Of a stretch of DNA of 36,455 nt, positions 1 through 7,147 are shown piece by piece. Source of the stretch: Bacteroidota bacterium. Its GTDB lineage: Bacteria; Bacteroidota; Rhodothermia; Rhodothermales; Salinibacteraceae. Within the stretch, counting starts at the first letter, position 1, and the number at the start of each line of letters is the position of its first letter. The stretch covers positions 1 through 36,455 of the forward strand of contig JAAAOI010000038.1 of assembly GCA_009908945.1 (NCBI GenBank), written 5' to 3'. The position numbers were made by a program, and so were the translations under genes. A model generated the notes under the pieces. The model saw only the letters and a program-made list of their open reading frames with translations. It did not search any database and was not told the DNA's origin.

Positions 1-101
1 CTATCACCGGAGGCCCTCGCCTCTGCACGACGCTGTGCGATCTGCGAAAAATGGTCCCTGTTCCATCCGCTGGCATCTTGCATAAACACCGGGTTGCAAA
101 C

Positions 102-139
102 AAAAAAGCCTTCTCCCAATGAAGGGAGAAGGCTTTTTT
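102..139. terminator. Bidirectional intrinsic terminator
   Basis: A perfect 16-bp inverted repeat (102-117 and 124-139) encloses a 6-base loop, with an A-run on one side and a T-run on the other, so it can work on either strand. It lies 30 bases past the stop of the minus-strand lipoprotein and would end the receptor-lipoprotein transcript. It may also end a plus-strand gene left of the window. Bases 1-101 hold no gene I can support. Confidence 0.85.
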
Positions 140-168
140 GATGCGTTTCAGTACGCGGCGTAGCGCAC

Positions 169-1572
169 TTACTGTTCTGTGATATCGCCATCTATGAGGG
201 GGAAGATCTGCGGGCCGTTAAACGCACCCGTGATGCCCCGGAAGTCGAACGGGCCATCAGGGATCGGCTCGCCCACGTAGAAGGAGTCGCCGTCGATACG
301 GAGCGTGCTGGTGGTGGACCCATCCGTCACGTCGTAGTTCGTGCCCCCCTCGAAGTCAGCCGTTCCAGCGCCTTCAACCTCAAGGCCCGTAATAAGCACA
401 AGCTCACTTTGGAAGTCGCCCACCTGATCGAGCGTGATTTCGACAGGGTCGGGAAGCGGATTCCCTGAGGAGAGCACCTCGAAGCCTTCCACGTTGCCGC
501 TATCAAGCTGGAACAGCCCGTTAAAGGTCGAGACGGTGCCCACCACGCGGAGTTCATCACCGGCAGCCGCCGCATCAGCGACGTCCTGACGCCGGCTCAC
601 GACGATGCCACCGGTGCCGTCCTGAATCACCGTCGACCGGCCAAAGACGCGGGTAACGGTGCCGGTTACAGCGACCAGTTCATCCGTGCCGTCTGTATCC
701 TTCGCATCGGCGATGGACAGGTCGGTGGGTTCAACCGCTTCTTCAATGTCACCCTCCAGAAGCGGGAAGATCTGCGGGTCGTTGAACACGCCGGTGATGC
801 CCCGGAAGTCGAACGGGCCATCAGGGATCGGCTCGCCTACGTAGAAGGAGTCGCCATCGATACGGAGCGTGCTGGTGGTGGACCCATCCGTCACCTCGTA
901 GTTCGTGCCTCCTTCAAAAGTGGCCGCATCCGTGCCGGTGATTTCCAGTCCACCGATCGATACCAGGCGGCTCTGGAAGTCACCAACCTCATCGAGGCCA
1001 ATCTCCAAGGGATCCGGGAGGGTATTGCCAGAGGAGAGCACCTCGAAGTCTTCGACGTTGCCGCTGTCCAGCTGGAACAGCCCGTTGAATTGTCCAACAG
1101 AGCCGATGACCTGTAACTCGTCACCGATTTCAGCGGCTTCGGCGACATCGTCGCGGCGGCTCACCACGATACCCGCGGTACCGTCCTCAATGACAGTGGT
1201 GCCACCGAAGATGCGCGTCACAAGGCCTTCAACGGCAACCACCTCGCCGGTGCCTTCGGTGTCAATCGCATCAGCGATGCTGATCACTTCCGGCGCATCC
1301 GGATCATCATCCGGTACCTCGTCGGCGTCGAAGATCAGATCGCCCTCATCGTGGGCGTTAAGCTGTCCGGTGCCGCGAAACGTGGCAAACACACCTTCGA
1401 AGTCGAATGTGCCTTGGGGCACCGGCTGGCCCACGTAGAAGGAGCTACTCTCCAGCCGAATGATAATGGAGTTGCCATCTTCATCCTCTGCGCTGAAGTT
1501 GCCTGCACCACCACCGCCGACAAATGTGCTGCGGCTGTCCGTGAACTGCAGGTTGTTGACCCGGACGCGCAT
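169..1572 (-). CDS. Modular surface lipoprotein, C-terminal fragment after frameshift
   Basis: This frame encodes the end of one module and two full copies of a 188-residue module. Each module starts near SIADA, runs through an OB-fold-like stretch (VAVTGTVTRVFG, then V.DGT.GIVVSRR), then FNGLFQLDSGNVE, LSSGN.LPDP, and ends with FYVGEPIPDGPFDFRGITG. The ATG at 1572 is probably not a real start. The frame is open upstream and continues the upstream fragment (1335-2345) if one base is restored near 1600-1610, which would give a single 725-residue protein. The module resembles the OB-fold-like domains that accompany surface nucleases and adhesins in Bacteroidota, but I cannot assign a ligand. 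No sorting domain is visible at the C-terminus, which ends just after GDITEQ. Confidence is high that this is real coding sequence and low on function. Confidence 0.75.
   Translation of the reverse strand: MRVRVNNLQFTDSRSTFVGGGGAGNFSAEDEDGNSIIIRLESSSFYVGQPVPQGTFDFEGVFATFRGTGQLNAHDEGDLIFDADEVPDDDPDAPEVISIADAIDTEGTGEVVAVEGLVTRIFGGTTVIEDGTAGIVVSRRDDVAEAAEIGDELQVIGSVGQFNGLFQLDSGNVEDFEVLSSGNTLPDPLEIGLDEVGDFQSRLVSIGGLEITGTDAATFEGGTNYEVTDGSTTSTLRIDGDSFYVGEPIPDGPFDFRGITGVFNDPQIFPLLEGDIEEAVEPTDLSIADAKDTDGTDELVAVTGTVTRVFGRSTVIQDGTGGIVVSRRQDVADAAAAGDELRVVGTVSTFNGLFQLDSGNVEGFEVLSSGNPLPDPVEITLDQVGDFQSELVLITGLEVEGAGTADFEGGTNYDVTDGSTTSTLRIDGDSFYVGEPIPDGPFDFRGITGAFNGPQIFPLIDGDITEQ
175..1302. repeat. Two tandem 564-bp module repeats inside the lipoprotein gene
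   Basis: Matching landmarks recur exactly 564 bases (188 codons) apart: base 231 matches 795, and 471 matches 1035. Bases 231-340 and 795-904 differ at only three of 110 positions, while flanking parts have drifted more. A third, much more diverged copy with the frameshift lies upstream, at about 1303-1860. The near-identity suggests recent duplication or gene conversion, so copy number could change by recombination. Confidence 0.8.
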
Positions 1573-2345
1573 GTTCTCGTCATCCTCGTTGTCAAGCTCG
1601 GTAGCGGTGCCGGAAGCGGGTTGCCGCTCGACACGACGTCAAAGGACGCCAGATTATCCGGCTGATCCACCTGACGCAGCCCGTCAAAGTCGGTGATGGT
1701 ACCTGTGATGATCACTTGGTCCCCTACGGAGACGGCATCGGCAAAGTCCGAGTTGCGCGACACCACAAGGCCACCGGTGTCATCCTGAATACTGGTATCG
1801 GCCCCACGAATGCTGGTCACGATGGCTTGAAAGGTGAAGGTGCCCCCGATCCGTCCGCGAATGTCCGCAATATTCGGAAATCCAATACTGAGGTCAAATT
1901 CCCGGTTGTTACCGACCCGCACCGGGCTATCCGATTGCGCACGCTGCAGGGCAAACCGGGCCTCCTTCGCGCCGCCTGTGATGTCGGCCTGCGACACGTC
2001 GATTTCAACGGATTGGGTATCCCCACTCGACGCAGAGGCGGGGAAGGTTACCGAGATGGGGTCATCCACGGTGAGGCCGCCGATGTCGTCGGGGGTCGCC
2101 GAGCTGGCGCCTTCGGCGAACAGCACTTCAACGGTGACGGCGCTTCCCGCCGGGTTGTTGATGCGCACATTCAGGGTGGTGATGCTATCGGCGGGCACGG
2201 CCGTTCCGCCGCCAGAGGCGAACTCAACCGTGGTGGCATCCGGGTCCACACCCACAACACCGTCATCGCTATCACAGCCCATCCAGACGAACGCCAGAAG
2301 CAGGATGAGCGCCGGCGCCAGGGCAGGTCGTAAAAATCTATACAT
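1335..2345 (-). CDS. Modular surface lipoprotein, N-terminal fragment before frameshift
   Basis: The start chosen is the ATG at 2345, which gives a signal peptide with two arginines, a hydrophobic core and a cysteine at residue 24. Residues 25-28 are D-S-D-D, like the lipoprotein export signal of Bacteroidota surface lipoproteins. Position -3 before the cysteine is Trp, an atypical lipobox. Residues about 30-150 look like an Ig/Calx-beta-like beta domain. An OB-fold-like module follows (TSIQDDTGGLVVS, then VGDQVIITGTI). After GNPLPAP, near 1605, the frame turns to nonsense until its stop at 1335. The sister modules show that the real continuation is in the frame of the 169-1572 ORF. The gene starts 104 bases after the receptor stop and is probably its operon partner. 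It is either a recent pseudogene, a phase-variable gene or a sequence error. Confidence 0.7.
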   Translation of the reverse strand: MYRFLRPALAPALILLLAFVWMGCDSDDGVVGVDPDATTVEFASGGGTAVPADSITTLNVRINNPAGSAVTVEVLFAEGASSATPDDIGGLTVDDPISVTFPASASSGDTQSVEIDVSQADITGGAKEARFALQRAQSDSPVRVGNNREFDLSIGFPNIADIRGRIGGTFTFQAIVTSIRGADTSIQDDTGGLVVSRNSDFADAVSVGDQVIITGTITDFDGLRQVDQPDNLASFDVVSSGNPLPAPLPSLTTRMTRTCASGSTTCSSRTAAAHLSAVVVQATSAQRMKMATPLSFGWRVAPSTWASRCPKAHSTSKVCLPRFAAPDSLTPTMRAI

Positions 2346-2449
2346 GGGGGTAAAGGTCAATAGAAGAAAAGGTAAGGCGGTTGGCTTCCACACAAAGATA
2401 CCGCAGGCAGGCGACCTTTGATGGCCGCCTGCCGTGCAGCAATCAGACG

Positions 2450-5400
2450 CTAAAAGATGTAGCGAACACCCAGCTGCAGGCGCCACCGCGACGAGATGTT
2501 GGCGGTGTTCAGGAAGTCACCGGTGATGCGATCCCGAACCGTCCGCTCATCAAAGTTCACGACCGGCTTGCCGATATCGTCCGCCGTTATGACGCGACCG
2601 CCGAGCTCCGTGCCTATGTCGTTAGCAGACACGTAGCGCTCGAAGTTCCACGCGGTGTTGTTGTTGAAACTGGAGAACTGAATGTCGCCCCAGTCTTCAT
2701 TGAGCAAGTTCAGCACGTTCTCGACCACCGCGGTGATTTCTACGCGCTGCCCGCGCAGCGTAGCGATTTCCTGGTTGATTCGCACGTCCAGGATGTTCTG
2801 CCATGGGTCGCGGGCCGTATTGCGCTCGGCAAAGCCTCCACGGAACTCGTTCAGGCCGTCCTCGCTCTCGATAAAGGCATCCATAAGCGCCCAGTTATCG
2901 CTTGAGAGCACGATGTCCCGCTCGGCGGCCGGCACGTAGACAAGGTCGTTGAAGCTCTGACCGTCGGCGTTGGCGTCTCCTACATAAATCCAGCTGAAGG
3001 GGGAGCCGGAGCGGCCCTCATAGATCAGCCCGATCGAGGTGGCGAAACGCTCCAGGTACGAGAGCCGGTAGTCGAGATTGAGCAGCACGCGGTGACGGCG
3101 CTCAAAGTCGGCCGTTCCGAGACGCGGGTTGTTTACGTCCACGTTCTCGTTAAACTGCCAGTTCGAGATGGCCCGGCTCGACGTCCCGTTGTTGATGTTC
3201 TTCGCCCGGTTGTACGTGTAGGAGAAGGACCCACTCAGGCCGAGGGGCACACGCCGCTGAAGCTGGGCAGTGAGGCTGTACTCATACCCTTCGTTCGTAT
3301 TCTTCAGCAGGAGGGCATTCGTGAAGCGCTCGTCCACCAGGTTGCGGGTGGAGCCAAAGGTACGGGCCTCTCCGTAAAGTGGCCGCCCAAAGGCGCTTTC
3401 TCCGGTCTGCTCAATGTTGAGGTTCTCAAAAACAACCTCATTCAGCGAGTTGGAATACAGGCCCTCAAGCGTCGCCACAAGACCAAAGGGCAGCTCCTGA
3501 TCAATGGCCAGGTTCGACCGCCAGGTTTGCGGGTACGTGAAGCCGTCGTCAATCACGTTGATCTCGGTCGTCGTGATCGGATCAAGCCCGGGGCAGTCGC
3601 CAGGGCGCGGCTGGTCGGCCGGGTCGCCACTGCCAGAGAAGCAGCTAACGGAAGGATCGTAGTTGCCGTCGCCGTCCACGAAGTCCTCGCCCGGATTGAA
3701 GTTGACATCCAACCGGGCAAAGTCGACGCCTGTGTTGCTGTACTGGTTGGAAATCCAGACGAAAGGCGGGCGGCCACTGAAGATGCCGGTACCGCCACGC
3801 ACCTGCGTTTCAAGGTTGGCCCCGAAGAGATCTTGAGCGTAATTAAACCCAATCCGCGGGGACCAGAGCACATTGCCGCTGGCCACGTCGGTGGTGCTAC
3901 GGCCGAAGGCCTCTTGGGCATCGGGGTTGTCCAGCGGTTCGTCTGGCAGGATCGGAATGTCTGCCCGGAGGCCGAGGGTCAGCCGCAGGTTATCCAGCGC
4001 CTGCCATTCGTCCTGGACGTACAGCCCCAGCTGGAAGCCCGTGAACTCAGCCTCTGGGCGGATTTCATCTTCGAGGAGGGAATAACTGAGGCGGTACTGC
4101 GAAGGCTGTCCCCGTCGGAACGCCTCCAGCGGACTCACCGAGACGGTTTCGCCGCTGGCATTTTCAAAGTCGAACCCGCGGAAATCGTATTGCCCCACGA
4201 AATCCTGAATGAAGAGGTTAGAGAAGGTAAAGATCTCATTGTTCGTCCCGAACGTGAGCAGGTGATCTCCGCGCGCGACGGTGAAGTCGTTCGTGATCTC
4301 GAAGATGTCCTGATCCAGTCGGTTGGCCTGGTTGAAGCGGCCGATCCCCATGTTCACAGACTGCGAGGCATTCAACTGAATTTCCGTATCGGGCCACTGT
4401 GAATCTTGCACGTCGCGCTGGTCACGGATCCGGGTGTACACTAGGCGCGCCTCATTAAACATATTGTCGCCGATGGTGCTGTTCAGCTGAACCGTCGACG
4501 AGTTCTGCGTGCTGTTAAAGACGTACTGGCGGTTGGCAAAGTCGAAGCTGTTGCGCCCGCGCCCGATGCCGCTGTCATCGCGTGCATCTACGTAATTGTG
4601 ACGCAGCGTGAGGTTGTTGCTGTTGTTGATATTCCAATCCAGCTTTACCAAGAACTTCTCGTTGTCCTCATCCTGTGAGAAGGGTGAGATGCCGCCAGGA
4701 TTGAAGTCGTACTGTGTTTGCGCAATGTTCTGAATCTCGCTCATCAGCTCACTGGTGTTGGTGAAGCCGAAGTCGCTCAGGGTGCTTTGGTTGACCCGGA
4801 AGAAATTGGTGCCCGAGGATTCGCCCACGCGCGTGTCAAGGGGAGAGGACTGGCGCCGAAACTCACCGTTTACGAAGAAAAATAACTTGTCTTCGATAAT
4901 GGGACCGCCCAGGGTGCCTACAACAAATTGCTCACTGAAGTCGCCCGTACGTTCGCCGTTGAGCTTGCCGGTAAGGCCCTCGTCCCGGTAGATGAAGCGC
5001 AGGCTACCGGTGAAGGTGTTCGTACCACTCTTGGTGATGGCATTGATCTGGCCACCCGTGAAGCCGCTCGCCCGGACGTCATAGGGCGCGATGTCCACGT
5101 TAAATTCCTGAATAGCATCCAAGCTGATGGGCTGGGCGCCGGCTTGGCTGCCGGGCACGGCATCGCCGAGCCCAAACACGTCATCGAGCGTAGCGCCATC
5201 GACCTGGATCTTGTTGTAGCGGTCGTTGCGACCGGCAAGGCTGTTACCGCCCCCCGACTGCGGAACGAGCCGCGCGAAGTCGGTCAGGCTGCGGTTGATG
5301 GTCGGCAGCCGTTCGATCTCCTCTTGCGAGACGTTGCGGCTGGCGCCCGTGCGATCGCTTCGGATCTGCTCGCTGCGCTGAGCCAGAACCTCTACGCCTT

Positions 5401-5764
5401 CCAACTCGGCCCCCTCCTCCAGAAGTTGGAAGTTAAGCTCCGCGGTTTGGTTGAGTGTCAACTCAAGGTCGGTTTCTTCCTCCGTCTGAAACCCGACAAA
5501 GGAAGCGCGTACGGTGTAGGGCCCGCCTACGCGCAGCCCCCGCAGGTTGTACTGGCCATCGACGCGGGCCGATGTGCCGTACTGCGTGCCGGAAGGCTCG
5601 TGGATAGCAATGACATTGGCGCCGGGAAGGGGCTCGCCGGTGTCATCCGTTACCGTTCCGGTGATGGCCGCATTCGTCGACTGCGCCGAGGCCGTCGATA
5701 GCGGCAGAAAAAGAAAACTGAGAAGAACCACAGAAAAAAGCCATATGGTACCGTGTGGCTTCAT
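2450..5764 (-). CDS. Oar-like TonB-dependent receptor with carboxypeptidase-regulatory domain
   Basis: This is a 1104-residue outer-membrane receptor from the ATG at 5764, preceded by an AGAGG ribosome-binding site; upstream in-frame starts would spoil the signal peptide. Residues 1-28 are a signal peptide ending SASAQ-like. Residues about 35-115 form a carboxypeptidase regulatory-like beta-sandwich (TGTVTDDTGEPLPGANV). Residues about 138-245 form the plug, ending in the Oar-type motif GGQINAITKSGTNTFTGS. The rest is a TonB-receptor barrel ending in a terminal aromatic (LQLGVRYIF). Such receptors import or dock substrates using TonB energy. The Oar subfamily is linked to adhesion, motility and protein uptake in Myxococcus and Bacteroidota, and its substrates are mostly unknown. 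The lipoprotein 104 bases downstream on the same strand may be its surface partner, as SusD-type proteins are for SusC, though it is not SusD-like. Confidence 0.9.
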   Translation of the reverse strand: MKPHGTIWLFSVVLLSFLFLPLSTASAQSTNAAITGTVTDDTGEPLPGANVIAIHEPSGTQYGTSARVDGQYNLRGLRVGGPYTVRASFVGFQTEEETDLELTLNQTAELNFQLLEEGAELEGVEVLAQRSEQIRSDRTGASRNVSQEEIERLPTINRSLTDFARLVPQSGGGNSLAGRNDRYNKIQVDGATLDDVFGLGDAVPGSQAGAQPISLDAIQEFNVDIAPYDVRASGFTGGQINAITKSGTNTFTGSLRFIYRDEGLTGKLNGERTGDFSEQFVVGTLGGPIIEDKLFFFVNGEFRRQSSPLDTRVGESSGTNFFRVNQSTLSDFGFTNTSELMSEIQNIAQTQYDFNPGGISPFSQDEDNEKFLVKLDWNINNSNNLTLRHNYVDARDDSGIGRGRNSFDFANRQYVFNSTQNSSTVQLNSTIGDNMFNEARLVYTRIRDQRDVQDSQWPDTEIQLNASQSVNMGIGRFNQANRLDQDIFEITNDFTVARGDHLLTFGTNNEIFTFSNLFIQDFVGQYDFRGFDFENASGETVSVSPLEAFRRGQPSQYRLSYSLLEDEIRPEAEFTGFQLGLYVQDEWQALDNLRLTLGLRADIPILPDEPLDNPDAQEAFGRSTTDVASGNVLWSPRIGFNYAQDLFGANLETQVRGGTGIFSGRPPFVWISNQYSNTGVDFARLDVNFNPGEDFVDGDGNYDPSVSCFSGSGDPADQPRPGDCPGLDPITTTEINVIDDGFTYPQTWRSNLAIDQELPFGLVATLEGLYSNSLNEVVFENLNIEQTGESAFGRPLYGEARTFGSTRNLVDERFTNALLLKNTNEGYEYSLTAQLQRRVPLGLSGSFSYTYNRAKNINNGTSSRAISNWQFNENVDVNNPRLGTADFERRHRVLLNLDYRLSYLERFATSIGLIYEGRSGSPFSWIYVGDANADGQSFNDLVYVPAAERDIVLSSDNWALMDAFIESEDGLNEFRGGFAERNTARDPWQNILDVRINQEIATLRGQRVEITAVVENVLNLLNEDWGDIQFSSFNNNTAWNFERYVSANDIGTELGGRVITADDIGKPVVNFDERTVRDRITGDFLNTANISSRWRLQLGVRYIF

Positions 5765-6558
5765 GATGTACCTCTGTTTGATGAGATGGGGTAAGCGTAT
5801 GTCGCTTCCGGAAAGAAAACGTTGGCCCTGGGACTCCTCTTCAAACAAGGTGTCTCCCACAGGCCCTGAATACATAAACAAGGTGTAGAGATCGGGTGGT
5901 GCGCAAGCGTGTCCGGGCAACAGCGGCACGCACGCTCTGTTGGTGCGGGCCGAACATGTCGCTCGTGTGTGGTCGGCCGGTCGTACTACTGCACGGCACC
6001 GTACGTAGAGTAGCAATGTACGGTGCTGTGCATTACGATACTATAAACGACCTCCGATAGTCCTGTTAAGCCCTCCTGAAGAATGGGCGCTGCCCCACGT
6101 GGGCGTGTAGAGGACGTGTGTATACGCCCGGACGGCTGTTGCGCGGTGCGCGCGAGGGCTCGGGCTGAGGGGCCGATGTACACGTACCGCCGCCTTACGG
6201 CAGCAGCACGGCAGCCCAACCGGCTACGTTCTCCGATTAGCTGCGTGCAACCTCCAGGATTCATCTGCGGGAGGCAACGGATAAGTGTTAACATGCCGTT
6301 ACGGATAGCGCCCAAGGTGTAACGTGTGTTTTACCTATGCACGGTGGGGGTGCGCAGCGCTCGCAGGGTAACCTCCTATGTGTGCTGTAGATGGCGCAAG
6401 CCACTGGTAGGGTGGCGGACGGCAACGCGCACTCAATTCGCATAGCATACACGATCTATCCTTGAACCCAGCCTCCCTTAGCATGTAGTGCCCTTTATGA
6501 TGTAGCGTAACAATTAGCCGCAGCTTGCCCGCGCTCGTATTCCCAACCCTTTTTCGTT
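5765..6558. other. 794-base gene-free divergent intergenic region
   Basis: No open frame here has a credible protein; the short ones have no start signal and an anticodon-strand composition. It must hold the promoters of the receptor (minus) and of the envelope trio (plus). I see a 15-bp inverted repeat (5990-6032), a 10-bp perfect palindrome (6094-6103) and a small 5-bp hairpin (6400-6416). I find no tRNA, RNase P RNA, SRP RNA or known riboswitch core. Neither start has an exact TAnnTTTG promoter match nearby. Confidence 0.6.
5990..6032. promoter_or_regulatory. 15-bp inverted repeat upstream of the receptor gene
   Basis: The arms 5990-6004 and 6018-6032 are complementary at 14 of 15 positions (one G/T), around a 13-base loop. 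There is no T-run, so it is not a standard terminator. It lies 226 bases upstream of the receptor ATG and could be an operator for a dimeric regulator or a hairpin in the leader RNA. The role is unproven. Confidence 0.5.
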
Positions 6559-7080
6559 ATGAACGCAATGTCCCATCCTTTCACTATTGGCTCTCGGCTC
6601 GCGGCCCTCTGCCTGCTGGCTGCCGTGCTTCTCTTCACCTCGGCTTGCGATTCAGAAGATACCTTCGATACAGAGCAGCTCTTCGGCCGGTATACCTTCG
6701 ATGCGTTCGTGCTTGAACCCGATGCCCAACTCCCCAACACCGACCTGCTGGAAGAACTTGCATCGGTAGAGCTGGAGTTTTTCCGGGGCGGTGAGTTCTC
6801 GCTTCGCTACCGGTTTCCTGACCAAACGGGCTCCATCAATGCCGGGGGCACCTTTTCAACCGGCGCCGATGACGTCCGGTTGACCGTAAGCAACCCTGGC
6901 AACCACACCGATCTGTTTCTGCCTGAGACGTTTCGACTCACAATCGAAGCGGAAGGCGACCGGCTCATCAGAGATATCCGGCGGCTGGGCTTAAACCTGG
7001 AAGATACACGCTACGACCGGTACGACGGTATCCGCGATGCCGACGGCACCCTCACCATGCAGCTCACGCGGGTAGAGTAA
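6559..7080 (+). CDS. Small surface lipoprotein, beta-rich, unknown function
   Basis: This 173-residue protein begins with a lipoprotein signal peptide (arginine at residue 13, a hydrophobic stretch, then TSAC with the cysteine at residue 30). Residues 31-34 are D-S-E-D, resembling the acidic surface-export signal of Bacteroidota lipoproteins. The mature part is beta-rich, with alternating strands (ELEFFRGGEFSLRYRF, then FRLTIEAEGDRLI), much like small lipocalin-like lipoproteins, but I do not recognise a family. A second ATG lies three codons downstream (6568) and would keep the signal peptide. It leads a plus-strand cluster with the barrel/coiled-coil protein 67 bases downstream and the OmpA-like protein after that, so an envelope role is likely. 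Confidence 0.75.
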   Translation: MNAMSHPFTIGSRLAALCLLAAVLLFTSACDSEDTFDTEQLFGRYTFDAFVLEPDAQLPNTDLLEELASVELEFFRGGEFSLRYRFPDQTGSINAGGTFSTGADDVRLTVSNPGNHTDLFLPETFRLTIEAEGDRLIRDIRRLGLNLEDTRYDRYDGIRDADGTLTMQLTRVE

Positions 7081-7147
7081 CCGCGCCGCATGCCAGGTCC
7101 TAAGCAGCGCCCACTTACTTCGTTACTCCCATTACACCACGTTTTTT

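Noticed and set aside
3092-5701. Long plus-strand open frames (436 and 257 residues) antisense to the receptor
   Set aside because: They mirror the receptor codons in a GC-rich sequence, with no domain, no start signal and unusual composition.
5986-6322. Short open frames in the large intergenic region
   Set aside because: No homology-like patterns, overlapping on both strands, rich in Arg/Pro as expected from random GC-rich sequence.
6399-6420. GCCACTG sequence resembling part of a cobalamin riboswitch
   Set aside because: No GGGAAGGC or B12-box follows; only a 5-bp hairpin is present.
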